The notes under the pieces were generated by a model. It saw only the letters and a program-made list of their open reading frames with translations, was not told the origin of the DNA and did not search any database. A DNA stretch of 64,000 nucleotides from Nansenia antarctica (Eukaryota; Chordata; Actinopteri; Argentiniformes; Microstomatidae): contig OZ022339.1 of NCBI GenBank assembly GCA_963989245.1, positions 61,771,853 to 61,835,852 on the forward strand, written 5' to 3'. Below, in pieces: positions 23,801-36,160 of the stretch (position 1 is the stretch's first letter; every line of letters starts with the position of its first letter). The position numbers and the translations under genes are program-made.

Positions 23801-26800
23801 TGTGTGAGGCCTGTCAGAATCAAAACGTCACTATTCTTCAGGGAGCTCTGGTCCATCGGCTGGGAGGGGGAAGAGATTCACACTCAGATTGACATGTGGT
23901 GACACACAATTGTCCTGCTCAAATCCATCCATCCATCCATCCATCCTTCCTTTCTTTCTTCCTTCCTTCCTTCCTTCCTTCAGTGAAGTATTAACTGATC
24001 TAACATGAATGGATTGGTGAAAGCAGAGGTTCTACTGTTTAGCTTTCACAGATCCACTAAACTACCATACATGCCATACTGTACCTATCACTATCATTGT
24101 GATCAGATGTTTTTATTTCATGTTCTGTTTCACTATTTTCACTATTTGCTTCTGGTTAGATGCTAAACTGCATTTCATTGTCTAGTACCGTACTTGTACT
24201 CTGCAATGACAATAAAGTTGAATCTAATCAAATCCAGTCATGTCAGATTAATGATAGCTTCATGGGAAGAAGTAAGGATGCATTCAAACAAGGCCTCGTC
24301 TCCATCTCAGTAGAAGTTCAGCCTATTGGTCCTACCTGAGGATGTGTGGTAAGGAGGGAGGAGCCTGAAACATAGGAGATTTTCTCATAGTGGGATTGGA
24401 TGTTCCAGTTTGAGCTACCCAATGAGTAGCCAGAGCTAAGGGGGGTGACCTGCACAGCACCAAACAGCTCCTGGAGAGAAAGCAAGGGGTAATGTTGGAA
24501 ACAAGAGTTGTTGAGTCAGCAGTGTTATCTCAATTTGAATTGTAATCGAGATGCGTGTGAGTTTTACAAAATATCTGTGTTCATGTGTGTGCGTGCGTGT
24601 ATATACATTTGGAGGAAGGAGCTCTCACCACTTTCTGAGAATAACCCACAAGTTGCACCTTGCTGAGAGCGGAGTTGACCTCCTGCATGCTGTAGCATCG
24701 CTTCCACGAACACACCTCAACGGCATCCTTTAACTGGCCAGGGAGCAGCCTTGTGACCCAAGACAAACAGACACAGAATCTAAAGCCTCTTTCACACATA
24801 GTTCCCTGTAATTTCCATGGAATCCCAAGCTGTGTCGACCGGGCATTTTCGCCGTTCACACAAGCCAAATGCTGGTAGATTCCTGTGTTGCTCCCTTTCA
24901 CACATGTCGGCAATTCCCTGGTTGCGCGATCTACTTGAATCATTGCATTCAATACATGCATTCAACTGGATGCAGAACTGGAGCAGGACGGGCACGTGGG
25001 ACTGCCAAGTACTATATATATATCTGCCATATCATACCTCCATTTTATATTGAAAAATATGATGTATACATGTGGGACGGAGGTATGATACGTGGTGTGT
25101 GGGGGTCTCGCGCGCCTGTCTCGTTCCAGCGAGTCAACGCATATTACCAGTGCTTACCATCACCAAGTTCGCTCGCCAACTCAAGCACTTGATTACCGTT
25201 GATATAAACATACTATACTAGTCCATAAGCACAGTATGGACTTGGTGAATAGTGAAAAGCATAATACGAGTTGACTCAATTAGTTAGTTTGAACAGACTT
25301 TGGGATCAAGTACAACGTCTCCATAGGCTACATTAGAACTTTGCATCCTTGGAAAAAAATGGTGGGATGTAAGGATCTTGTAACTTCGCAAACAATAGCA
25401 GCATTTAAATAGTTTAGTTTATGTTCAATTGGAAAAGGTAGTGAGCGCAGATTTTCGTGTTTTGAATTCGCTGGGAGTTTAAAAATGCCTTAAAAAAATG
25501 CCTTTCCACCAAAGAACTGGATATATATATATATATATATGCCATATATCATACCTCCACTATGATTGGAAATTAAGTAGTGTCCAGTTGTGGAATTATA
25601 TTTAGCAGTAGAGATATTCGGAGTCTGGGGCAGTTCTTAAGCGCTCTGCCCTGCTGGTTGCGCGATGCAGGACAGCTGTGAAAGGAGACTGACCAGGCAA
25701 TGTTCAGGCTTCCATTCACACTTACCACAACGGTACTTTCCATGGAATTATACATGGTCTCGACCAGGGTAATTGCCCGCGCGGATTTCCCTGGTCAGTC
25801 GCATTCAGACATGCGCCGACCCTGGAAATTGCATGGAATCTACTGGGAAGGCTTGTATGTGTGAAAGGGGCTAAAGACAGAGACACAATGTATATTTGTA
25901 AGCTAATTTCCCCAGGTGATTCTCTAAAATCTAATTAACAATTTCAAATGCCTACACTCTGCCAGGAAATTCATAATTTCATTCCTCAATCTTTGTCACT
26001 AGTCATACCTTTGTATTTCCTTATTCTTCCAGCAGGTAGCAGACTGAGCCTTGGGGACTCTCTCCATGAAGTTCACCAACTCCTCCATGAGCAATCTAAA
26101 AAGGGGTAGATATGTAGAATCAGAGCATTACAATCTTAAGCCTATTGGAAGGCAACGAGGAACCATCCCCACATTAATTACACCCAACTCTGGTTCAATT
26201 CACACAGCACAGTAGGATAAGGGGTGGGTTTCAGACCAGACTAATTCAATCAATGCAAATGTCATATAGGGCCTATAGTCCTATAGTGCCATTTCCATTG
26301 TGTTTTGAAGAAACATGTTACTGTGATGTAGTCTGTCCCCACCTTCCTATCTGCAGTGTTGGCTCTGTGGCGTACACCGTCCCAGTAAAGCCTGTGTGCT
26401 CTGTGATGTAAGGCAGGGCCATCATACAGTGGTAGTTGGAGATCAGGATGACATCAATGGTGGACAGGTCCAGTAGCTCTTTCTGAGAAGGATGATGAGA
26501 CGCAGGGGGGAAAAAGGCTGATGTCAGATGCATTCCAATAACAAGGCAAGATCAACTATACAAGAGGTGAAAGAGATGAGGTTTAACACAAATAATTGCT
26601 TACCTCAGGGAGACAGAACTCTGGCTGTGAGTCCACAAACACACGGCCTGCACACTCCTTCAGCTCCTGGATGGGTGAAAAAACTGGTGGTGAATCTGAG
26701 TAGCCTAAATCCACAAGATATCATATTCACAACAAAAGATGACCTCATCGAACGTACTCTACCTTCTCAAGGTTTATGGTGCCATCTTTGGAGATCCATC

Positions 26801-26826
26801 CAGGAAGCTTTGTGAGCCTTGGACTA

Positions 26827-26921
<95 letters not shown>

Positions 26922-27538
26922 GTATTCGTGAAACTTGAGCAATGTCTTCAATTCACTTCAAGATGCAATGGGTCTATGTGCGAACACTACTGGTAGCTAA
27001 CTACTAAATCTGTTGCCATGTATACAGCTTTGAGGTTAATGTATTTGCAGGCGCACAAACAGACTGGATGAACAGACACATCACTGGTCTCACCTGTGCA
27101 CTAGAGGCAGAGGCAGAAACTGCAGGACAGATGTGGTGTCCAACCCGCAGTCCAGCATGATGGTGGTGGATTTGAACTTGAGGACATTGCAAGGCAATGT
27201 GGGGTGACCCGACAGACAGTACTGAAGAGGACGAGACGTATGTTCAGAAAGCACAACAGCCACAAAAACACATCATATTACTTGGCATTCATGGCTAGCT
27301 AGCTGTCAGGACGTTACAAATAAAAGTCAAAATAGCCAGCAAGCAAGTTGGCACATGATGTGACCAGGCAAGCAGTATGCCAGATGCAATATAATGTCAT
27401 ATGAAGTAGCTGACAGGTTAGCTTTAGCAATTGACAACCTGTTTGGCATACCTAACAATAACTCGTTAGTTGGCTAGCATATGAAAGCTATTTTATGAGA
27501 AGTATTCTATCGTCAAAATATCGACTCACCAATTTCAT
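20863..27538 (-). CDS. ints9: Integrator complex subunit 9
   Basis: Nuclear Integrator subunit that pairs with INTS11 in the RNA 3'-end cleavage module. The 17 coding exons (minus) are 27538-27530, 27221-27094, 26823-26763, 26666-26604, 26482-26343, 26095-26009, 24749-24629, 24470-24336, 23859-23748, 23638-23458, 23290-23230, 23040-22869, 22548-22424, 22239-22072, 21753-21655, 21503-21366 and 21039-20863. They join in phase to 658 codons, the same as the human protein. The metallo-beta-lactamase/beta-CASP fold is visible (STTIMLDCGLD, GTVYATEPT, VLVPCYSSGVIYDLLECL, VVFTGHPSLRFGD). The family's metal motif is replaced by SNYHCMMAL, in line with INTS9 being the inactive partner. Exon 1 carries only three codons (MKL). 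The locus is divergent from pla2g7. Confidence 0.96.
23916..23984. repeat. CATC/CTTC tetranucleotide tract in ints9 intron
   Basis: Runs of (catc)n then (cttc)n within the intron between exons 8 and 9 of ints9. Confidence 0.9.
24110..24240 (+). mobile_element. LINE-like 3' tail in ints9 intron
   Basis: The segment tttcattgtctagtacc ... gcaatgacaataaagttgaat is the 3' end of a fish LINE-like repeat. Related tails are at about 1262 (reversed) and 53890. Confidence 0.5.
24785..25871. mobile_element. non-autonomous DNA transposon in ints9 intron
   Basis: The inverted ends gcctctttcacacata and tatgtgtgaaaggggc are flanked on both sides by taaa (24781-24784 and 25872-25875), a likely 4-bp target duplication. 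No transposase frame is visible. Internal (at)n tracts lie at 25014 and 25521. A related end sequence lies at 48093-48242 inside another element. Confidence 0.65.
26829..26918. repeat. (GA)n tract acting as an ints9 polypyrimidine tract
   Basis: A 90-bp GA run on the plus strand is a (CT)n run on the minus strand. It ends a few bases before the acceptor of ints9 exon 3 (acceptor AG at 26825-26824), so it is the polypyrimidine tract of that intron. Confidence 0.85.
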
Positions 27539-28803
27539 CTTTCACAATTAGATATGATAAATAACGTTGATCGCAGCATGTCAGCCTTGCTCTGTCTGGG
27601 ATGTGTGTACAATGTTCATTCTACTTCTCGGACTCACGCCTACTATCCTGAAAACCCCCGAGCGAACCATTATGGAACATACCGCCCCCTGCAGCACTGG
27701 AGAGTACGATACAAGTTTGTTTATTTTTTTTGGGACATACGTCATTTGGTGCTATGTAATTAGTTAAATGACCACATTACAAGCAAAACGTAACTTGATA
27801 GTACTTGAGACAATATCATGGTAGTAGCAGCACTCAACAAGCGACAACAGTGTTAATGCATTGCTGCGTTCGTAAATTCGCTCTGGAAATCTGATCAGCA
27901 CTCATGGAATGCCTCTTGTCCAATCAAATTACTTGGTCCCTTTATGAAGTTGAACCCAGTGTGTTTGCTCTGAACTCAGAGCAAATGTACGAACGCACCC
28001 AATGTCAACAAACGACAGAGCAGGGTTCAGGGTTGAGGCGTGCCACGCAGGTCATCGTGCTTCCGAAACAGTGTTACAGTACCTGTCAGAGTAGCCACTC
28101 CCGAATCACACATATGTATTCACACAATAGCTAGCTAGCTACTACACATACCAACCGATTATGTTTCGAAAGCTAACTAGCTAACACCCAACGAGCTACT
28201 GACAGTACCGGTATGTTTCCTCTAACTAACTTTACTATACGAATCTAGTCAGCTAGCCAGGTAGCTAGCCAACCTCCCTGAGGTCGATGCTTTCTAATGG
28301 TGGACTCATACAATTCTTAGCCAAGAAGTGTTTTACGAGTGGTCAAGGACAGGTATGGACATTGAATTATATCAAACTGAATTGTCATTAAGTGAATGCC
28401 ACCTTGGTCTGCCATCTCAGTAGTTACATGTGTTGTTAATTACAGCATCAGTAACTAGCTGGCTAGTTTGTGAATTGACAGCCGAGTCAACCTGCCACAC
28501 TGTGACACTGTAACAGTCAGCGCGTTGGCTAGATAACTTTGCAATTGTCTGTAAAGTATGTCATCATGGCATGCCCATTCAGGAGGGGACCGTTGTCACA
28601 ATTATAGCTAGCCTAACATTTGACGTTGTTCATGATGTTATTGTAGTAAAACATTCAAGTAAAACATCCAAGTACATGGATGTAGGATAGGGGGCATCCT
28701 TTTCCTCCTCCAACACCTCTGTTATCTTTATGCCAAGTCATTCCCTGACTGTCGTTCTTCAATGTGTTTCCCCTGAAAGAAGTGCAAGTTGAGTGTGTTT
28801 GCC
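27539..28803. promoter_or_regulatory. divergent promoter region of ints9 and pla2g7
   Basis: The 1.27 kb between the ints9 ATG (27538, minus) and the pla2g7 ATG (28804, plus) must contain both start sites. A probable non-coding first exon of pla2g7 ends at 28351 with the donor gacag|gtatgg; a short upstream frame (ATG to TAG within eight codons) lies in it. Repeated gctagct/gctaacta motifs occur at 28127-28275. No TATA box was assigned. Confidence 0.5.
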
Positions 28804-31800
28804 ATGGGAAACACCTGCAGTAACAACCTGGGGATCCCCCCTGCCAAGGGGCCCAATCCAGTAGGATGCACAGACTTCATGATGGATTATACTGTGACGG
28901 TAAAGCATTTTGTCTTAAACACAAAAACTACTGATAACCAGTACTGTCAGCTGCTATGTAGCCTACTGGTATGATCTGAATGATTAGCATGACATTATTA
29001 TGTTATCCTCCCGATAACTTATCACTGACAACCAATGATGCTGTGTGAAACCCCTAAGAGTATTGCACATTGAGACCTGTTAGACAATCATCGCTAAAGG
29101 GGGAAGATCAAGCTATTTGTCCTGTCAATTGTCTTGTCAATAGGGAACCTTCTTCCGGCTATACTATCCCTGTCAAGAAACAGAGAATGCTGAAAAACCA
29201 GACTGGATTCCCAGCCAGGAATACTTTAATGGGCTTGCAGACTTCATGAAAATCAATCGGAGCCTAAGTGAAAAAATATTCCATTACCTCTTTGGTGAAT
29301 ACTTTTATTCATAGCATCTATTTTCTTGGGAATGTCAAACTGTATTGTTTTATGTTGTGTGCAGTTGAAGCTATTCAGTCTCAAGCTATTTTGTATCGTT
29401 TGAAAAATGTCACTTTTCTTTTCTATCTTTTTTTGTTAAACTGAAAGGATCCTTTAAGATACCTGCTGCCATGAATGCCTCATTTAAGCCAAATGGGAAA
29501 TATCCAGTAGTGGTCTTCTCTCATGGACTTGGAGCTTTCAGGTACAGAGGAAATGGTTTATCAGTGTATTCGTAATGTATTCAAATACTGTACATTTAAA
29601 TGATCCTCTGTCTGTAGATACATTTTTTACAGCTTTCCCCTCTTACTTTCAGGACTTTATATTCAGCCATATGTGCAGAACTGGCCTCTCAGGGCTTCAT
29701 AGTTGCATCAGTGGAGCACAGGTACTGTACAGACCATAGCACTTGAACCAATGAACAGAGACTTTCAAACTGCACTCCACTGAGCACAGTCGATAGGAAA
29801 GAGACTCCAGTTGACAGTAAATTTAGTCAAGCCAATGATCCCACCACACTGCTCAGTAAGCAGAGCTTATTCAGCTGTCTTTACCTTTCTGTAACAATAC
29901 TACAGCTACTTTCAAAGTTTCATAAGTGACATCCCCCCTAGTACCTGCAATAACGTATTCTGATTGTGGGAGTTCAATTCACTGACAATAACAAAGGACT
30001 CTCCATAGATACACAGCCCCCCCATAGGGTATGCGCCAGTCTGTCTGTTTATCTCAGGATAGTAGTGGGAAGGGTGTGCAGACAATGGTTCAAACCAGGT
30101 CATCACATTTTTATCAGTATGGACTGCTAGGACCATATGGAGAACATAATGGCTGGTGTGGGGTGTGACCTAAGCCCACACATGCTCAACTACACAGGTT
30201 AAGCTTAGTTCAGTAGGCCCCACAAAAACATGCGCGGCAAAGTTCAACATGAGTAGCCAGTGTGCTAAAATGATTAATGATTGATTTTCTCTATCAAGCC
30301 TGTATTCAACCTCTGACCAATAGTATAGTTAGTATGATATGAAAGGAGTATAGATAGTGTCAGGTACAAATGTACTCACTCTAGAATGTTTAGATTTTAC
30401 AGGCATCTTGTTCATTGAAGGACATTAATTAACTACAGTATAGAATTAACATTTAATAATTTAGCTCTTATCCTGGACAACTAAAATGAGCTATGCAAGT
30501 GCTTGTATACACAATGCCTTCTGAAAGTATTCAGACCCCTCCACATTTTGTTGTGTTATAGACTACATTTAGAAGAATTGTCCATCAATCTTCACACAAT
30601 ACCACAGAATGACAAAGTGAAAACACATTTTTAGGAATGTCAGTAAATTTATTAAAATTGAAATACAGAAATACCTCATATACATACAAGTATTCAGACC
30701 TAGCTAAAATGCAAAAATGTCATCAACAAATCACTCAATAAGTTGAGTGATTGCAAGGATAATAGTTCATGTAATTTTGGAATTAATATCTTATTAATAT
30801 CTGATTTGCATTTTAGCTAATTTAATCTGATTTACTTATCTACGTGAGGTATTTCTGTATTTCAATTTCAATAAAGTTACTGAAATGTCTAAAAATGTGT
30901 CTTCGCTTGTCATTCTGGGGTATTGTGTGTGGATTGACATATCACAGCAAAATGTGGAAAAAGTGAAGGGGTCTGAATACTTTCCGAAGGCACTGTCTGA
31001 AAGTGAACTAATCTTTTTTCTTTCTTTTTTCTTTAATCCAGAGATGAATCTGCTTCTGCTACTTTCTTCTACCATAAAAAGCCTGAGTCTGAGCAGAAGG
31101 ACGAGGTTTCTCCTAACGTCCAACCGTGTGACCCGGAGAACCTGGCAGAGGAATGGATGTACTACAGAGCTCTGAAACCAGGAGAGAGTGAATTTCCTTT
31201 AAGGAACAAACAGGTATACATGCTGTGCCATACACACAATGTGATGTGAAGGGTATAGAAAGAAGTGTATCGATATGTTCTATGTTTCATTACACTCTGC
31301 AAGACCTGAATCCAATTGCATTTAATTTAGTACAGTATCTGAGACTCCAAAGTGTGTTATGCGGAATACATCACTGTCTGATTGTGCTTTTTATTTGTAG
31401 GTTAAACAGCGAGCTGACGAATGTGTGAGAATGTTGGACAGGCTCATCGAAATCAACTCAGGGAATGCTGTGGAAAACGTCCTGCAGACAGGGTTTGACT
31501 GGACGACTCTGGAGGTTAATATTTAGAAAATTATTAATATGATTTTCACAAACAGATGTGAGTTACATGAGTTACTGCGATGACGAAACAACCCATAGGT
31601 TCCCTGTATAGTGGCGTCCATAAGTATTGGGGAAAAGAAGCATTTTGTCTTCTAGCTCTTTTAGCTAAGTTAAGATTTGAAATCAAACACTATTACTATG
31701 GGGTCAAAGTAGAGATTCACAGCTTTAATGTTTTTTTCTTTCAGATTGGTTTCACCATTTACAAAGTACAACATTTTCTAAACATACTCCCCCCCTATTT

Positions 31801-33167
31801 CAGGGTACCAGTAGTATTGGAAAATTGGCTTGACGGGTGTTTCTGGTTTGTCATGTGTGTTCTGTCAAGTCCTTTGTGTAGGCATAAGAGAGCACATTTG
31901 TAATGAGTGATTCTAAAGTGGCATTCTACTTGAGTATTTGGCTACACTTTGGGTACTGATCATGTGCTTACTGTCTTGTTTGCCAACTTCCTCATGCTTC
32001 TGTGGTCATTTGAGTAATCTAATGTGGGTATTACTTCCCCCTGTCTACCCCCCTCTTCCCTCCTCTCTTCTCTTTCCTCTCATCTCCTTTCTTTTCTTTT
32101 CTTGTCTTCTCTCTCTCTTCTCTCCCACAGAATTCCATGGATCTGTGTCGGTTAGCTGTGATGGGCCATTCTTTTGGAGGAGCAACAGTGATTGAAACCC
32201 TCTGCAAAGAGGTCAAATTCAAGTATGTGGGAACTGATTTCATCAGATTTTCTTTTTTTGACATTCAAACTGTTGTTTTGCAAAACCAAACCAGGGTGAG
32301 TTACCCAAACGTTTTGTAGCTTTCAGGAGCTCACCTTAGTTTAGTTTCGCAAATTGTATCACTTTTCGCTCCCTCCCTACACAAACTATCAAATAGTACT
32401 GTAGCATACATACTGTAGTAGTTCATGCATTTGTTGACGTCCACAGGTGTGGGATTGCTCTGGACTCCTGGATGACTCCCCTGGATGATGAGATCTACCC
32501 CAGAGTGAAGCAGCCCATCTTCTTCATCAACTCTGAGAAGTTCCAGTGGGCAGGCAACATCAGCCGTATGAAGAAGCTTGACTCAGCCACCATACCGAGG
32601 AAAATGATCACTATCAGGTATACAAATATGTCGTAGTCAACAATATACTCTAAATTGTATTAAAAACAGTGTGACTTTGATTTGATGACATTAGAACATT
32701 TGATGACATTAAGATTAGTTCTTTCTTTTGTTCTTCCTCTTCAGGGGAGCAGTCCACCAGAGCTTCCCAGACTTCACCTTCCTCACCGGCAACTGGATCG
32801 GCAAGATCTTGAAGCTGAAAGGAGAGATCGACCCTCAGATCGCCATAGACCTCTGCAATAAAGCATCGTTAGCATTTCTGCAGAGACACCTAGGTACGTA
32901 GGCAGCCATGTTGTTTTGTTATATACTTGTGTACACTTTGTACTTTGTGCTTTGAAGCAACTTGTTTAAGACAAGACAAAGTAAAGTGGCCAAGAGTAAA
33001 TGTAAAGGCCATTTGAATGAAAGTTGTGTGATGTGCACTTGTGGAAAATTATGCTTTATTTTTCAGGTCTTAAGAAAGACTTCAATCAATGGGACCATCT
33101 TATTGATGGAAAGGATGAGAACCTGATTCCAGGCACCAACATCACTTTGCTACAGTCATCCATCTGA
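28804..33167 (+). CDS. pla2g7: PAF acetylhydrolase, PLA2G7-type (group VII phospholipase A2)
   Basis: Hydrolyses the acetyl group of platelet-activating factor and short oxidised phospholipids. The ten coding exons are 28804-28899, 29144-29294, 29448-29541, 29653-29721, 31042-31213, 31401-31514, 32131-32222, 32447-32617, 32745-32893 and 33067-33167, joining in phase to 402 codons. The alpha/beta-hydrolase triad is intact: Ser in GHSFGGA, Asp in CGIALDSWM, His in GAVHQSFPDF. The C-terminus (KKDFNQWDHLIDG, ENLIPGTNI) favours PLA2G7 over PAFAH2, as does adjacency to tdrd6. The start MGNTCSNN has no signal peptide and instead a possible Gly2 myristoylation site, as in PAFAH2. Polyadenylation signal at 33796. 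Confidence 0.93.
30510..31000. mobile_element. Tc1-like element relic with long inverted ends, pla2g7 intron 4
   Basis: caatgccttctgaaagtatt at the left and aatactttccgaaggcact at the right are inverted. The homology extends inward (cagacccctccacattttgttg against caaaatgtggaaaaagtgaagggg). The end sequence is the one typical of fish Tc1/mariner-like elements. The interior is deleted and no transposase is seen. Confidence 0.7.
31605..31815 (+). mobile_element. Tc1-like fragment in pla2g7 intron 6
   Basis: The segment starts tagtggcgtccataagtatt, a second Tc1-type end sequence, and closes with accagtagtattgg. It is followed by a pyrimidine-rich stretch ending at the exon 7 acceptor (32130). 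Confidence 0.5.
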
Positions 33168-34365
33168 ACTAAGAGCCTCGCTCACACAGACACGATACCC
33201 ACAATCAATACTCGCTCAATTAATGTGGTAATACTTCAGCCTTGAATGTTGTCTGTTGACGTAATGTAAAATGGATACAAACATTTCTACTACAGGACAG
33301 TCAATCTTTACCATTACCAAGTAATTGATTGAAGGGATATTATTTCCAAGTATTGTGAATTTTATAGAATTGTATAGCTTCATGGGACGTATATTACCAG
33401 CAACTACGCATTCTTGACTGTACGCAAATGAGTCATTATTCTACTTGAACCTTTCTCTCTTGAATTCTATGCTTATACTTTTCCACTAGAGGCAAACTTT
33501 GGTTGCAGTGTGGTAGTAAATATGTAATACGCAATACCTGAATGGGATTTTTAAGAGAACAGTTCTTTCTTTGTTGAATACTAATGCAGGAGTCCATGGA
33601 AATCTAGGTTGAAGATTTTAATTTATATAATAATTTAAAAACATGAGCCCAGATTGTTAGCTACCTTGATTATGATTGAAAACTTGATATGGTATTTATT
33701 TATCTAGCATGATTGCACAGAATATTAAGATTCTAATCATTATGTTTTAAAGATGCAGCAATAATCAAACTCACTGAAAGACACAACCACGTCACAATAA
33801 AATGCAAGTATGAGTGAGTTTCCTTATTTAACCAGATCTAAGAAAGAAACCTTAGCTTGTGCCTTAGCCTACATTATGTGTCTGTTCATACTGGGTTACT
33901 CAAATGTAACAGCCTCTTTTCTACCCTTCATTTCCATGTTTTTCAAACCACTAAGCAATAACTGTCTATTTTTCATTTGTACACTACTACTGTAATCCCA
34001 TGCATTTGTACAGTATACCATACTATAAATGATGACTACTAGTTCTTTATTGTGTGCCTTTAATTGACTGAGTAAGTATTCAAGTTTCAAATGTATTGTT
34101 ATGTCACATTACACAAGTGCAAGGCAGTAAAATTCTTCGGCTTTGGTTCCTGACATTGCAGCATAAGACAATAAGGCAGTAGGTATAATTCAAGTCCAGA
34201 ATGAAGATTCACGCATGGAACACAGAAAAAATAGGCACGAGTCCTAATCACTAGATAGCGTGCTGCGGCAGCCAGCTTGAGACGCGGGCTGTATGGCTGC
34301 TCTAACCCGTTAACATTGGTTCCGAAATGAAATGCACACTCTGCTCAACCTGCTGTTCACCTGTA

Positions 34366-35012
34366 CCTTAAAGTAGGAATCTGGGATTGGTACATATATT
34401 TTGGACTTTTGATTTATGAAATAATTGTCTAATGGCAATCTTGACTGTGCTGCAACATGCAGTGTTAGCTAGATAGCTGCTCTGCATGTTAAGCACATCA
34501 CATGCTGATAGAACATGAACATGCTAAAAACACATAACTGGATGACAGTCCCTTTTTTATTGATGAAGATACATGTTAAATGTTATGTTCAAAAATACAT
34601 TTTATGATAATAAAGAAGCATGGTTTACTTCATAGGTTGCTGTGTTATTACATTATCTGGGTCACATAACAGTGAAACAATTATTGTTAATCGCAATTAT
34701 TTCTGAGACAATTGTACAGAAACATTTTGAATTGTTACAGGCCTATATAGAGCCATTGATTCTTGAAGAATATGACTTATAGATGCCTCAGGAGCTTAGT
34801 TCAACTACGGTACCCCTAACCCTTTGTAAACAAACACTGTATAGCTTCAAAACATGGTTAAAACTATTAAACATTTTGATGTCATCAATGCTCAGTCATG
34901 GCAACCATAGCTCTGTCTCTATGAATTTGAGAGTGGCCCCATCCCTCAGCTATAATTGACCAAAAAAGTGGCGGGGACTGCTTTGTTGTTTGAATCCCAG
35001 ATTGCCCCTTTA
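34366..35012. mobile_element. MITE with about 25-bp inverted ends
   Basis: The left end taaagtaggaatctgggatt pairs with the right end aatcccagattgccccttta. The interior is AT-rich with no coding potential. Confidence 0.6.
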
Positions 35013-35176
35013 AGAGACAATTTGCACTGACTCTGTATGCACCCCACCCATATTTTAGTCAGGAACCATTTATTTTATTTTTTGATAATATGAAATGGTT
35101 ATACAATTAGCCTTGCCGTATTTGGGTGGCCCATACACAAACCGCTGATAGACACAACAGAGCAGAACCAAAGCAG

Positions 35177-35322
35177 GGGGGTATTCCATAAACAGCACTG
35201 GGAAGGAAAAGGGTAATCCAGTCTTATTTTTTATCAAAATGAACTGATTCAAAAGTCTTGAGAAAAGTATTAAAAAATAAGCCTGGATTTTCATTTAGCG
35301 ACATTGATGGAATACCCCCCAG
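35177..35322. mobile_element. short palindromic MITE
   Basis: ggggggtattccataaa at the left and tggaatacccccc at the right are inverted ends of a 146-bp element. Confidence 0.6.
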
Positions 35323-36160
35323 ATCGAGGCTGGGGTGGGAACAAAAAAAAATACTTTCATAGCACAGTAATGACCGACAGTAGCAGCAACAATATTGTGG
35401 ACAAGAGGTGTTTTGACCATATAAAGCCCCCATATCAACGTGAATGTGTCAACAGCTGATCTGTCACCTGACAGACAGCTTGCACCGACTCAAGCGGTTT
35501 CTAAACCACTTCCTCCTTGATACTGACAACATGTTGTTTTGGTGTCATTTGAGTTCATCACTCATTGTTTGTAAATGAATAAAACATGACTCATTTCAGG
35601 AACTGCAGATAATTTATTGTGCAAACATTGAACGATTTTCTTTCTTTTTTACAGGAAAATAATCTTATGACATGCCAGAAATTATTATATTTGTTGCCTA
35701 ATACAACAATAATAAAATATTTAAATTCAGTGCTTTTTTTCCCCGCAGGAATTACTTGGCAGTTTTTGAAACTTAAAAAAGGAAACATAACAAAATATAT
35801 TCTAAACTAATTTTGAACATAAATCTATGTTGCAGATTTTTGTCCAAAAACAAAATAAGATTTAGACTCCTTATAAAACTCAAGATCTTAACCACAAGGT
35901 GTTCTGTTGTTACTGCCAACATTTTCCACAGTACCAAATCAAAAGAGGCTGAGATGGTTGCATACAACTATCAAAAAAACAAAGGAAGAACAGGAAATTA
36001 ACCAAGAAAGTAACATAGTACTATACAAATGCAGTTTGATGCAACTGAACTGAACAAATTAGCACTTTCAACTCCACAGAACAGACTAATTGAAAGCTAT
36101 TCAGGAACTTGTGGGTGTGCCTGCCAAACTGCCCACTAGTCTCAGTGGCTGCTTCTTCTT

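Larger units (their letters stand above)
33168..36160. other. pla2g7 3' UTR and spacer to tdrd6
   Basis: The region lies between two convergent genes. It has AATAAA at 33796 (pla2g7) and tttatt at 35613 (AATAAA for tdrd6 on the minus strand). Two inverted-repeat elements lie at about 34366-35012 and 35177-35322. The open frames here are short and unsupported. Confidence 0.55.

Noticed and set aside
28789..28803. Upstream TTG start for pla2g7
   Set aside because: It is a non-ATG codon only 15 bases upstream. The ATG at 28804 with Gly2 is the sensible start.
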